A DNA stretch of 64,000 nucleotides from Gerris lacustris. Taxonomy: Eukaryota > Arthropoda > Insecta > Hemiptera > Gerridae. A model generated the notes under the pieces. The model searched no databases, had not been told where the DNA came from, and was given only the letters and a program-made list of their open reading frames with translations. This document shows, piece after piece, positions 34,301 through 42,593 of this stretch; the stretch's first letter is position 1; every line of letters begins with the position of its first letter. The DNA lies in assembly GCA_951217055.1 (NCBI GenBank), contig OX578285.1, forward strand, positions 50,284,024-50,348,023, written 5' to 3'. The position numbers and the translations under genes were made by a program.

Positions 34301-37300
34301 GAGTTTTTACAAAGACTCAATATGAGGCCATTTGATGATTCCATTTTTCTTAAAAAAGTCAGGTCAACAGATTTTTTTTTTGACTTTTGATTCGAGTTCT
34401 TCATGGTTTAAAGATATTCAAACGCCCAATATATGTATATTTTTTTTACAAAATTAATTTGGGCGAAAAATTGGGTCAAAACCCCCAAAAACACAATTTT
34501 TCCGAACTTTAGGCGCATGTTCCGGGAAAAACTGTATAGGATAAATTTTGACTTCAGATTCAGACTCAGCACACCAAATACTTCAGAAAAGGACATTTTC
34601 ATTCTGAGGCTTTTTTTTGCAGAACAGTGTAATTAATCATGGTTTAATGAAATTAGAGGAATTTTAGAAATAAAAGAAAATAAGATTTCTTTTCTTTTAC
34701 CATAGTGTATGTGTTAAAAGATTTAAATAAATGTTTTTAAATTATTTTAAAAAGTTCTTTTTTAATTTCAAAATTTAAGAAGAAAAAAAAATACATTAAA
34801 GCAATAAGTTAAAATATAATCAATATGCAGGTAGAAAAGAAGAAACAAGTGGGATTAAGTGCAAATACATTTACAGATTGTTTTGAATAAATATTTCTAT
34901 CCAACACCTAACATAGATAACATCTAAACTGGTTTTCACAAAAGACTCCTTGACAGAAGAGGAAAATAGTATTTTTCTCCAACCTATGTACAACAGCTGT
35001 TACTAAGTGGTCATTGCATCACTCTATGCAAAGTCAAGGAATATGATAAATAATTATGCTATTTGAAGTATCATTTCTAACTTTGTTTGCTCTAATGAAA
35101 ATGGTGAAATAGTCATTTTTTAAATGTTAACAATTGTCAAATTTATAAAAATAAAAAAAAATAAAAAAATAAAAAAAATCTTATTTCAGTCTTATAAATA
35201 CTAAAGTAACAAAAATAGTTACTTAAAAATTACTATATTCTTATTATTATAATATTCTAAATAGGCCATATTTAGAGAAGGTAGCATAATACATGTTAAA
35301 AGTCAAAAAATTGCAAGACACTTGCATTGCACCAACTAAAAACATTTAGCAGGACCACACCCTAATTTTGAAATATAAAAATAATATTTTTAAAAAAAAA
35401 AAATGCTAGTTTTTATAGTACTTCTATTGTTTAACAAATGCCACGTACTCAGTCTAAGTGCACAAATTAACTTGGCTTAACACTATAGGCTAACAAATAC
35501 TATTCAAAACTTCCAACAACAGTTAACAGACAAAATTACTTAAACTAATTAAGTTTTTCTCCAAATGATCCATCTTTTTTTTAGAATCGATCAATTTAAA
35601 GTTTTTTTCAATAGAGGTTTATAATTGATTTAACTATCTCAATGTTATCAGAATGTGTGACAATTGTTAATAAAAAATAAATTAAATTAACTAGATCGAA
35701 AAAGTTTTAATAAGAAAACTTTTATAAAAAGTTCTCATCTAAATTGAAGAATGATAAGACAGAACATAAAGCTCGCTTAAGTGCAAATCAAACGAACATG
35801 TTGCATAAGAGGAGGAAATATAAGCTTCAACAGGTGGCAGAGCATTTTGGTGAAAATAAATCAATTGCAATGAAAATAGAAAAAAAAAAAAAACTTTTAC
35901 AAAGTTTTTCGTATGGAAGTATAAGGGAGAGGACTTGAAGGTTTTTTTTTAAGTACAAGAAAGTGAACAACTTTGGAAAAACTTAACAACACATACTAAA
36001 CAAGTCTCTTTCAATAAAAATGTAGCTACTAATGCATTGCATACGCAGAAAAGTTTTACATCTCAGTAGAAACTAATAATTTTGTTAGTGTTTTGTAAAG
36101 TTATAGTAAACTAATAGAAGATTGTATAAAGAGTAAAATTACTTAATTATTATTCACTTTGACCATCTATTACACTAGCTAAATTTTTTAATGATCCTGA
36201 CTTAAAAGAGCACAATCAACCAGTTTATAGCACATTATAATATTTTATAATAAAAAAAACAAACCACAATAGCAAATATTTAATTAAATACAGACTGCGT
36301 TAGTCAACTTTAGCTGGTCATATCATATAATAAACAGGTCAAGTGTGTACTAGTCAGCACACAGCGAGGGTCCGTAGTCAACTTTAGCTGGTCATATCAT
36401 ATAATAAACAGGTCAAGTAAGTACTAGTCAGCACACAGCGGGGGTCCGTAGTCAACTTTAGCTGGTCATATCATATAATAAACAGGTCAAGTGTGTACTA
36501 GTCAGCACACAGCGAGAGTCCGTAGTCAACTTTAGCTGGTCATATCATATAATAAACAGGTCAAGTGTGAACTAGTCAGCACACAGCGAGGGTCCATAGG
36601 CAACCCTGCATATAGTTTAAGTAGTACCCTATTGATGGTGTTTTTTAAAATTCTAAAAAGCTTACTTTGAACTATCCTATGGGTCTGACATTCTCAAAAC
36701 ACATAAACAAACTTCTGATAAAGTATTTTTTTGCCACTGTATCGGACTACAACCATATAAATACATCGAAAAGACCATAATTATAAAATAAATGTATTTT
36801 GTCAATAAAAAATAAAATAATATTTTTTTCGAAATTTCCAAAAAGTGGTATCTTTACTTTTGGTCGAAGAATGTTCAGGAATTATTTCAGATTTTTTGCA
36901 CTTCACATAAGCAAGATAGAAGGGGGGGACACGTTTCACACCCACTTCAAACTTGCCTACGCTCGCCCTATCAAAGTTATAACCAAAGAATTATATATTT
37001 TTGTAATCTTTCTTATGATACCCCTCACGGTGTCAAAAAAAAGAAAAAAAAAAAAAAATTAACCCTTAAGTTTTTTTACCCTAATATTTTTTAAAAATAT
37101 TTTATTTAAGTCGCTATATTTTTAAAACATGTGGGTAGGTACAAGACACATACATGCCAAATTTCAAAGTGATCGGACGAAAGGTGTAGCCGTGAGAGCA
37201 GGGGACCGGACGAACGGACAGACACACACAGGAAAATATAAGGGTCCTTGGTTTTGCCTACGGACCCTAATTATGGTGGCCTAAACCAGTATTCATTGAC

Positions 37301-40300
37301 TTAAGCTGATTAAATTAAATCTTGGTTAAACTGATCAATCTTGGCCCTATTTAACCAATTAATGGAGTCACATAATTGAACAGTTACTCTTTTTGTGAGC
37401 GATAAAAGAACCATATGAAACAGTTACGAAATTGTTCAGATTAACATATAAACAGCTGAGTGTAGGTTATACAAACTTAAGTACTCAACCATAAACATAT
37501 GTTTATCATTAAACAATGTTTTGTTTTTTATTTTAAAAACTTATTAAAATCAACAGTTTTATTTTTTAAAAAATACGTTTTAAATTAAAAAATTTCCCAT
37601 TTCCAATAAAATATTTATTTACTTTGGACTCTAAACATTTCTTGTACATCATGTTCAATGTTTAAATTTACATGAGAGTACGGAAATGTCATTCATTGTT
37701 AAGATTAAACATGTAAAAATTTGATTCTTTGACTAATCCTTTTATTAATTTCATTTAACAACTACGCCCTTAATAAATAAAGTAATAAAATGAATAACTT
37801 TATAAACCACACATTGTTTACAATGAAAAACCTAGTTTATGACTGAATTTATTGCCACCTATAAATTTATGTGATGATAAAATTAAAGTCGGCTAAAACT
37901 ACAGTTTCTGAAATGGTTCTAGGTGATTATAGGCTGTTAGACCAGAACATTAAACCAATGTTTTCATCAAAACAATACAGGAAATGCATGTAGTTAAATT
38001 ATTTTATGAGTTATAAGTTTTTTTTAAAAAAGTATTTCTATAATTTTTCAACTAACAAAAAAACTTGGTTAATTGAAGATATTGTTTTAATATTGTATAT
38101 TCTTTTTTAATTCCTTAAAATATGATTGGTAAATCAACAGCCTCTGGTATGGTTTCAAGGTAGTTTGATCTAAAACGGATTAAAACCCTTCCGCATCACA
38201 CTAGAGCCTGTAGATGAACCGATAATGCATTTGTGTTAAATGACACTTCACTCAAGTGTTAAAGTAACACTTAAAATAATTGGAGTTGGAAATTGGGTAA
38301 TCTTTTGTAAGCTGAAAAAAATAAAAATATATATAATATGTATATTAAAATATTAACCTAACTTAAAATTCCTGAATTGTTTTGGTATACAAAATCCTGC
38401 TATAAAAAAAGCACTTTTGAATCTAAAAGAAGTTCCTATTTTTTAAAAAATTAACTCACATTCTGCAATCAAAAGAATGTTCAAAGTAATTAATTGTACA
38501 TGTTTTGTTGAAAGGGCACTTCTGCCCTTCAAAACAAGACCACGCCTACTTTATATTCAGCTATTAAGTATTCTTACTTGAATATCTAAAAAGTGTATCT
38601 ACCTTTAATTCTTTCATTTACAAATAAAACCTAGAATCCATTTCAATAATGTGACATTATTTATATCTTCCTTAGTCAATGTTTCCTAAAAAAAGTGGTC
38701 TAATGTGCATCGCTTGCATAATAAGGTCATGATGTAATGTTTAATTTTACATGATAAAACTCAAGACAACTTCATTTCATTTTACTAGATAATAATACAG
38801 AAAAATGAAACAAATGTTTTTTGATATCCTTTTGAACGTAGCTAACCAAGACGAGGCCCGTAAGTTTAGAGAACTGAAGAATTATACCCTGGAAAAATTG
38901 ATTAAATAAAATTTCAAAGAGAAAAATTGATCAGTTAAAAAATATAATCACAATAGCTAATAACATTTGAGACTATTGTGGTTTAAACTGGTAAGATTTG
39001 CTCTTAGGATTAAATTCACTATTAAGGTAGTATTAATTTACTAAAACTAAAAGTTTAACAAATTGCAGCACAAGAGAATTTCATAGCAGAAAAGTAACTC
39101 CTTTGAGTTTCTTTTTATATAAAAAAATTGCTGTTTGACTTGAAGTAAAAATGAAAAATTAATGCATTTTTTACATTTGATTAAAAATTTAGTTAATATT
39201 TAATTATTTTAACCAGCAATTATAAATAAAATGAGTTATTTTTAACTAGATTTGGTGTAATTTACTCATAACGGGATAAATGTTAGACTCTTAAAACAAG
39301 TTTCTACCACTATCATTTTGGTGGTCATCATTTATGAACTGAAGTTGCTCTTGCAATTTTTTCCGCTATGAGTAACTTCCACAAAATCTCGGTAAATAAC
39401 TATTTGTCGTAATTCAACAAAAACTCAAAACCAAATGACAAAAATCTAATACTAAAATTTAGCTAAAGCTAAATCATCAGTCAAATGATGATGACCTCCA
39501 AGCTGTTAAGCAGCTAATTACTTTTAACATTTATTCTTTGGTTTGCACAACAAAGTTACTTTAATTTTCATCTAATTATATTATTTTAAAAAACACTGTT
39601 TAGATTCTTTAAATTAGAACCATAGTGTTCCTAAGAATTGCACAATTAGATAAAAAATATAAATATAAGTAATGATTTATAAGTTATAAGTTATTTCATT
39701 ATAGAACACCAAAAAATAAAGATTAAAACTAAATAACTACAAACTCAAGCTTTGTAGTTAAAATACAACTCAAACAGCAAAATTGATCAGTTTATCGTAC
39801 AAAAACAAACATAGTAATTAATATTACAATGTATATATTGGTTATGCATACGGGATGGAAAAATAACAAGTAAGTAAACACAAGCTATTGTGCTCTTTAA
39901 TACTTTAGTTGGCAATCATCAGTCAATTAAGCTATAGTAAACATAAGCTATTATGGTTTTTAATACTTTAGTAGGTCATCAGTAGTAAACATAAGCTATT
40001 GTGGTTTTCAATACAATAGTTGGTAATCATCAGTCAATTAAGCTATAGTAAACATAAGCTATTGTGCTTTTTATTAAAAACTTTCGTTGGTTATCAGTCA
40101 CCTCATCTGCAGTAAATGTAAGCTATTGTGGTTTTTAAGACTTTAGTTGGTTATCAGTCAACTCATCTGCAGTAAAAATAAGCTATTGTGCTTCTTAATA
40201 CTATAGTTGGTCATCAGTCTACTCATCTGCAGTAAACATAAGCTATTGTGGTTTTCAATACTGAAGTTGGTCATCATCATTCACCCCATTTGTAGCAAAC

Positions 40301-42593
40301 ATAAGCTATTGCAGTTTTTAATACTATAGTTGGTAATCATCAGTCAATTAAGCTATTGTGGTTTTTAATACTTTAGTTTGTCATCAGTCAACTCATCTGA
40401 AGTAAACATAAGCTATTGAGGTTTTTAATACTATATTTGGTAATCATCAGTCAATAAAGCTATAGTAAACATAAACTATTGTGGTTTTTAATACTTTAGT
40501 TGGTCATCAGTCAACATATCTGCAGTAATAATAAACTATTGTGATTTTAATACAATAAACTCATCAATTTTGCTCTTTTATCTACAAGTATTAATCTACA
40601 ACTTGTTGGCAATAAGTTTAAAGATAATTATCATCTTAATAAGAGCAAAGTATTTATTTAGGGTTGAAAAATAATTTGTACTTGCAGCATCTAATTATTG
40701 GTTCAGATAATTTAAAATTAATATTAATCCAACTTTGCAATAGTTACTTAATGTAATTATTTTTTGGTTTTAAAATTTATTTTGTGATACATTTTATTTT
40801 TCTTTAATGCAAAGAAATTGTTAATTAATACGAAACTGGTGATGATTTTCTTATATTATAAACCTCTTAATTACTTACTGATTCTGAGTTACTCCACGGA
40901 GGAGCATTAGGGCCTCCTTGAGGGTTCGTCATCCCACTATTTCTATTCTATAAAAACCTCACTTACACAATAAAAATCCTTTAGATTTTTCCCCATGTCT
41001 CCGGCTTTCCTTCCTAAACGACTATAATAAAACAAAAAAGCAAACAAAAAACAGAACAAACAAGAAATGAAATAATATTCAATTTTAATCACACAAGACC
41101 TGTCCGATATTAAATCGGGATTAAATTTAATATTTTGTACAATAAAAGAAACAACTTGCTTTGAAATTTAACAGGTCACAAAACTTATCCATAAATAGCA
41201 GATAATACATTTTCTTAACCGTATTGCATTTAAATAAGTGAAAAAAACATTAAAGTGCAAGACAATAAGAAAAAAACAAAACAAAGCAAACAATAATGTT
41301 ATTAAACGCCTTTTTTCACATGTCTAAAATTATTAAGAAAATGTATCATATTAAGAAAAATATATATAATCTACTTACAAAATAAATAAAATAAGGATAA
41401 AACAAGGAGGGGTAGTGCAATTATGCTAACATAAGAAAACAGTTTAAAGCTTTTAGAAAAACTCTATTTTATTACTAAGTACTTTATTATTCATTTATTC
41501 AACACCAAAATAACATTTTTAAAAAATCGATTAATATTCTGATAGGTTTTAAATGTTACACCCCAAACAAATAACTGTCAAATTTCAAACTTTAACATTT
41601 AATTTGTAATAAATGTTTGTCAAGTTTCGCCAATTTTTTTATTTATATATATTTGTATTGTTTATACTGATAATTTTCTGTTAAATGTATTATTTGAATA
41701 GTTATAATTTAATCTATAAATATGATTAAAAGATAACAAGGTAGTTTATTTTAAATATTGAAAGTGATTTTTTTTTAATTACATAGTGTTGAGGAAAGTT
41801 GAAAGGATTCTACTTTGGGATTGATTAAATAAAAAGTGGACGAAGCAAGTGTAACATATATTCGTTGAAAAGTATGTCGGCCAAAATAAGTCAAAGCACA
41901 AACATAAAATAGTATCGCAAGTAAACACTAAATGTCTATAATTAAAAGAATCCCATCTTTTCCTACGCTAGAAAGTACGAAAATCCAATTATCTCGATAT
42001 ATAGAAAAAAGAGAATGTACGACAAAATAACACGAAAAGAACTTTGTTGTTGATAAAGACTGGGCAAAATGATAAAAACATAAAAGGTAAACTAAAAAAC
42101 GTAAGGGAAAAGTTAAAACAAGCGGAATTAAGGCAGGCAAATATTTTGACATACAGAGGAAAAGCGACAATCTGGCTATAAAGGTCGGGACGGTAGACGA
42201 CTTGACCAAACTTATCCGGGGCCACAGGTTAACATTGGAAAAATATCCGAGAAATAACTAAAACTAGCAGTAATATATTTAAAAGGGATCGAGGAAACGA
42301 GGAAAAACTAAAAAGGGAGGGCGGACAACAGGGAATTAATTGGAACGTACTGTTATGGACAGGAGCGGACGTAGGCATATCCCTAAATAAACCTTTATTA
42401 ATAATTAAGGCGGAGTAAAAGGGTTTAGCAGGGTGGATTTGACAAGAAATGCGGTGGAAAAAGTGACGAGAGAGGAGATGACAAAAGGAAACAAGGAATT
42501 TTATACTTACAATTTGAGTCCTGTGGAATCGGGCGCCTCCATGGATGCTCCCAGGAGGTTGGCAGTTTCACGGAACAGAGTGGCTACTTGCAT
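15019..42593 (-). CDS. TDG: Thymine-DNA glycosylase (TDG family), complete seven-exon gene
   Basis: This gene encodes a mismatch-specific uracil/thymine-DNA glycosylase, a nuclear base-excision-repair enzyme that removes T or U opposite G; vertebrate TDG also acts on oxidised 5-methylcytosine. I join seven coding exons on the minus strand: 42593-42511, 22529-22119, 21273-21108, 20978-20909, 19315-19166, 19039-18897 and 16548-15019. All six junctions have GT..AG sites and matching phases, giving 2553 nt, or 850 residues. The catalytic motif GINPG (Asn about residue 224) is in exon 4, [12 protein letters not shown] in exon 5 and the second active-site motif [11 protein letters not shown] in exon 7. 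Outside the core are a His-rich tract, a basic KKRGRKKK segment and two RGRP AT-hooks, followed by a long Ser/Pro/Tyr-rich tail, so the protein is about twice the length of human TDG (410). The start is the first ATG of exon 1, with an in-frame TGA upstream. The family assignment is firm; the N-terminal exon is an inference from phase. Confidence 0.93.
17120..17620. mobile_element. hAT-type MITE in TDG intron 6
   Basis: The terminal inverted repeats are CAGGGGTGCCCAACCTTTTT and the complement of ..TAGGTTGGGCACCCCTG, flanked by an exact 8-bp duplication ATCTATAC (17112-17119 and 17621-17628). The 8-bp duplication and CAGGGGTG terminus are diagnostic of hAT. GGGCCACA-type subterminal motifs occur at both ends. 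The 501-bp interior has no transposase. Confidence 0.93.
18295..18327 (-). CDS. TDG: Candidate 33-nt in-frame TDG microexon in intron 6
   Basis: Inside intron 6, a pyrimidine tract TTTTTCTTTTTTTGTCAG is followed by 33 nt and the donor AAACAG|GTATAA. The 33 nt are open in the needed phase 0 and encode [11 protein letters not shown], which would sit between ..VDGTNT of exon 6 and YMWVMPSS of exon 7. Its start, AGAACTTGT, repeats nine bases near the end of exon 6 (..PELVDG..). It may therefore be an alternative version of the loop before the second catalytic motif. No expression evidence is available. Confidence 0.5.
18897..19039 (-). CDS. TDG: TDG coding exon 6
   Basis: The 143-nt exon encodes (G)[20 protein letters not shown] then [20 protein letters not shown] and [15 protein letters not shown] is a conserved TDG strand (human RIAVFNGKCIYEIFS). 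The acceptor is AATCTTACAG|GTAGCC and the donor is AATACT|GTGAGT, in phase 0. The following canonical exon starts in phase 0, and so does the intervening 33-nt microexon candidate, so either splice keeps frame. Confidence 0.94.
19166..19315 (-). CDS. TDG: TDG coding exon 5
   Basis: The 150-nt exon completes the split Trp codon (T+GG) and encodes [20 protein letters not shown] then [20 protein letters not shown] and [10 protein letters not shown]. Human TDG has the matching [19 protein letters not shown]. The acceptor is TTATTTTTAG|GGAAG and the donor is GAAG|GTGCGT. This segment forms part of the DNA- and base-contacting core. Confidence 0.94.
19381..19402. repeat. Poly(T) tract
   Basis: An uninterrupted T-run of about 22 lies just upstream of TDG exon 5 in intron 4. 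On the transcribed (minus) strand it reads as poly(A), so it is not its pyrimidine tract. Confidence 0.9.
19690..20908. repeat. About 63-bp tandem array made of TDG exon-4 splice-donor copies
   Basis: About ten diverged units of roughly 60-64 bp run up to the exon-4 donor. On the minus strand each reads GGAAATCATTTCTGTAAGTC, then TAATATCACTGATGATTCTT and an AT-rich tail. The first 12-13 bases are the last bases of exon 4 and the next are its donor. The array therefore reiterates a real exon/intron junction. Unit starts (CTTACAGAAATGATTTCC on the plus strand) are at about 19733, 19795, 19859, 20540, 20649, 20777 and 20840, and others are damaged. A separate insertion interrupts it at about 19932-20486. 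Confidence 0.9.
19932..20486. mobile_element. Composite palindromic insertion inside the donor array
   Basis: The array unit breaks after CTTACAGAA and resumes at AATGATTTTCTT. The inserted block starts with a palindrome of about 116 bp (TAGTACATTACGCG.. pairing with ..TTGCTTACTGTACTTTA), containing GCATTTTGCAT hairpins. It is followed by a segment bounded by ATCTACGATTG (20048) and CAATCGTAGAT (20485). An inner hairpin TTCTTTACCG..TGGTAAAGAA lies near 20340. No coding capacity is seen. Confidence 0.65.
20909..20978 (-). CDS. TDG: TDG coding exon 4: catalytic motif exon
   Basis: The 70-nt exon encodes [20 protein letters not shown] followed by NHF. The Asn in GINPG corresponds to the catalytic asparagine of human TDG (N140), and GHHYxGPGNHFW is the hallmark of the TDG/MUG family. 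The acceptor is TTTTGTTACCAG|ATTGG and the donor is CATTTCT|GTAAGT. The last bases of this exon plus its donor are the template of the tandem array that fills the following intron. Confidence 0.95.
21108..21273 (-). CDS. TDG: TDG coding exon 3: entry to the glycosylase domain
   Basis: The acceptor is ACATTTTTTAG|ACTTGG and the donor is GTCATC|GTAAGT. The exon ends with the conserved segment [30 protein letters not shown], which parallels the human TDG stretch ending LPDHLTFNLDIVI. This is the first strand of the uracil-DNA-glycosylase fold. Phase 0 at the donor lets the next exon continue directly into IGINPG. Confidence 0.93.
21274..22118 (-). other. TDG intron 2, mostly a TIR element
   Basis: The intron is nearly filled by the inverted-repeat element at 21409-22061 and contains a C-run of about 19 near 21604-21622. 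No exon is seen. Confidence 0.8.
21409..22061. mobile_element. TIR element, copy A (ATAATTATGACTA ends)
   Basis: The left end ATAATTATGACTACAGAGGT is complemented by the right end (TAGTCATAATTAT, preceded by TTTCCATTAACCTAT). Inside each end is CACCACAATTTTAT, and the right end also has GACAATATTGTTGTGTAAC. A smaller relative with the same end sequence lies at 33263-33434. The open frame on the minus strand at 21839-22039 shows no known domain. Confidence 0.65.
22119..22529 (-). CDS. TDG: TDG coding exon 2: His-rich and basic AT-hook-like N-terminus
   Basis: The acceptor is TTTTTTTTCACAG|AGGG and the donor is CAAGG|GTATAA. The exon encodes about 137 residues beginning [18 protein letters not shown]. 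It contains an acidic SSGGELD segment, a proline patch (SPPPTAHDP), a histidine/glutamine run of roughly 20 residues and the basic segment [15 protein letters not shown] (about residues 143-155), which resembles an AT-hook or DNA-binding/nuclear-localisation segment. Human TDG also has a lysine-rich N-terminal region that aids non-specific DNA binding, so the role is plausible, although the sequences do not align closely. Confidence 0.85.
24682..25652. mobile_element. Palindromic mariner-type element with transposase C-termini in both arms
   Basis: The ends GGGTGAGCAAAAAGATCCCC and the complement of ..CGTTTTTGTTTTGCCCACC flank a nearly complete palindrome centred near 25235. The minus strand of the left arm encodes, with breaks, [28 protein letters not shown] and [14 protein letters not shown], the C-terminal catalytic part of a Tc1/mariner DDE/D transposase (SPDLNPID is the signature). 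The right arm encodes the same [20 protein letters not shown] on the plus strand. The N-terminal domain and an intact frame are missing. Confidence 0.85.
25653..28507. other. Intronic AT-rich DNA with microsatellites and short repeat pieces
   Basis: A C-run (about 26093-26113) is followed by TTTATTTA-rich low-complexity DNA to about 26290. A segment near 25720-25750 (AACGTTTCGACCTTGCCGGT) resembles dispersed repeat ends. At 27660-27770, CTCGGCTGCGCCTCGGG and TTCGGCTTCGCCTCAAG recur, also seen near 49890. No exon is identified. The open frames at 26081, 26865 and 27357 look like chance. Confidence 0.45.
28508..29341 (+). pseudogene. LINE ORF1 protein (coiled-coil, RNA-binding type)
   Basis: The frame of 277 residues is intact. 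Residues 1-60 form a Lys/Glu-rich heptad pattern typical of a coiled coil. Next comes [20 protein letters not shown], continuing with a fold that resembles the RRM-like core of L1-type ORF1p (IIHGL.., [17 protein letters not shown]..). The tail is basic and Ser/Thr-rich. In LINEs such proteins coat the RNA. It starts at ATG 28508 and stops 6 nt before ORF2. The frame is open, but the element is incomplete. Confidence 0.75.
29348..30202 (+). pseudogene. LINE ORF2, endonuclease domain only
   Basis: The 284-residue frame is an apurinic/apyrimidinic-type endonuclease, which nicks target DNA during LINE integration. Visible catalytic positions are N14 in GTFNCRT, E42 in LAEVRRG, D148/N150 in GDINGRIG, D216 in LDYIL and the SDH triad at 239-241. 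The style is like RTE/CR1-type elements with an upstream ORF1. After residue 260 the frame breaks at about 30180, and downstream pieces (30371-30562) encode only the linker to the RT. The full ORF2 would exceed 900 residues, so it cannot retrotranspose. Confidence 0.85.
30590..30860. repeat. Diverged direct duplication, about 140 bp
   Basis: GACTCAGAAAA.AAG, AACTGGTTRYG, GGMGTCAGAG.CTTTACC and AATGTTTARATCATTCTTG occur twice in the same order, starting near 30594 and 30708. The function is unknown. It directly follows the LINE fragment. Confidence 0.55.
31327..31354. repeat. Poly(T) tract
   Basis: An uninterrupted T-run of about 28, possibly the tail of a retroposed sequence on the minus strand. 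No retrogene is recognisable beside it. Confidence 0.85.
31630..32433 (-). mobile_element. Tigger/pogo-type MITE, copy 2
   Basis: The ends CAGTAGAGTCTCGCTAATCC and the complement of ..GATAAGCGAGACCCTACTG are flanked by TA. It is the same family as 4866-5666, inverted, and 804 bp long. It lies in the first unit of the tandem array that follows: the left flank TTATTTGGATTTA resembles the array's TTATTTGAATTTA. Confidence 0.87.
32434..33144. repeat. Tandem array, about 105-bp unit, seven copies
   Basis: The unit begins TATAAGAGTTAGGGTGGGGT and includes AAAAATTGAAATGTGA and TTCTTTCAACAAGAA. Unit starts are at 32434, 32539, 32631, 32734, 32839, 32944 and 33049. The third start follows a short internal deletion. 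Units are very similar, so expansion was recent. It resembles a mini-satellite. It is not a CRISPR because the repeat fills the unit with no variable spacer. Confidence 0.93.
33263..33434. mobile_element. Small TIR element, copy B (ATAATTATGACTA ends)
   Basis: It starts ATAATTATGACTAGAGAAG and contains ACACAACAATATTGTCAC pairing with GTGACAATATTGTTATGTTA around a centre near 33335. The same inner and outer motifs bound the larger element at 21409-22061. Ends are approximate on the right. Confidence 0.5.
33980..34629. mobile_element. Palindromic MITE with TAA target duplication
   Basis: The ends CACTGTTCTGCAAAAC and the complement of ..TTTTTTGCAGAACAGTG are flanked by TAA on both sides (33977-33979 and 34630-34632). 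The body is one inverted repeat of about 310-bp arms centred near 34300 (for example GCGCCTAAAGTTYGG and AATATCTTTAAAC, present in both orientations). A TAA duplication suits PIF/Harbinger-type elements; that class assignment is inference. The open frames on both strands are mirror artefacts. Confidence 0.8.
36301..36596. repeat. 74-bp tandem array, four copies
   Basis: The unit starts TAGTCAACTTTAGCTGGTCA and ends CAGCACACAGCGAGGGTCCG. Copies start at 36301, 36375, 36449 and 36523 and differ at only a few positions. The unit ends in GGGTCCG, and the fourth copy runs directly into the terminal inverted repeat of the transposon relic at 36590. Confidence 0.93.
36590..37270. mobile_element. TIR transposon relic (GGGTCCRTAGGCAA ends)
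   Basis: The left end AGGGTCCATAGGCAACC matches the complement of the right end GGTTTTGCCTACGGACCCT. The interior near 37150-37210 has the GTGATCGGACGAAAG..ACGGACAGACACACAC segment, a pattern repeated in weaker form near 54040 and 50380. The element is non-coding. Confidence 0.65.
39860..40550. repeat. Tandem array, about 60-bp unit, roughly eleven diverged copies
   Basis: The unit is approximately AGTAAACATAAGCTATTGTG, then GTTTTTAATACTTTAGTTGG, then TCATCAGTCAACTCATCTGC. Copies vary by short deletions. It lies close to the 5' end of TDG intron 1, about 2 kb from exon 1. Confidence 0.85.
40879..40947 (-). CDS. Exon-like segment in TDG intron 1 (alternative or poison exon candidate)
   Basis: On the minus strand, possible acceptors (TTTTTATAG, AATAG, AAATAG) precede a GC-richer segment with ATG and the frame [18 protein letters not shown], ending at a strong donor TCA|GTAAGT. 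The other two frames contain stops. Its phase-0 end does not fit TDG exon 2, which needs phase 2; joined directly it gives an early stop. It could be a 5'-UTR exon, a poison exon, part of an isoform with a further exon, or another gene's first exon. Confidence 0.4.
42511..42593 (-). CDS. TDG: TDG coding exon 1 (start codon)
   Basis: The exon begins with ATG in an AAAATGC context and encodes 27 residues ([20 protein letters not shown], then PDSTGLK) plus two bases of a split codon. It ends at a strong donor, AAATT|GTAAGT. An in-frame TGA lies eight codons upstream of the ATG. The split codon TT+A joins exactly to exon 2. The piece is clearly less AT-rich than its surroundings. No domain is recognised. 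Assignment to TDG rests on position, strand and phase, and an RNA read across the 20-kb intron would settle it. Confidence 0.7.

Larger units (their letters stand above)
22530..42510 (-). other. TDG intron 1 (about 20 kb)
   Basis: The first intron is made mostly of repeats: a palindromic mariner (24682-25652), a C-run and AT-rich tract (26092-26290), a LINE fragment (28508-30560), a Tigger MITE (31630-32433), a 105-bp tandem array (32434-33144), two small TIR elements (33.3 and 34.0 kb), a 74-bp array (36301-36596), a TIR relic to 37270 and a 60-bp array (39860-40550). One exon-like segment occurs at 40879-40947. The stretches 22.6-24.6, 34.7-36.2 and 37.3-39.8 kb are AT-rich with nothing I can name. 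Confidence 0.75.

Noticed and set aside
34408..34636. Open frames on both strands
   Set aside because: They are mirror images created by the palindromic MITE and have no codon structure or domain.
35744..35938. 64-codon basic open frame
   Set aside because: It has no splice context, domain or neighbouring coding signal, and the A-run encodes its lysines.
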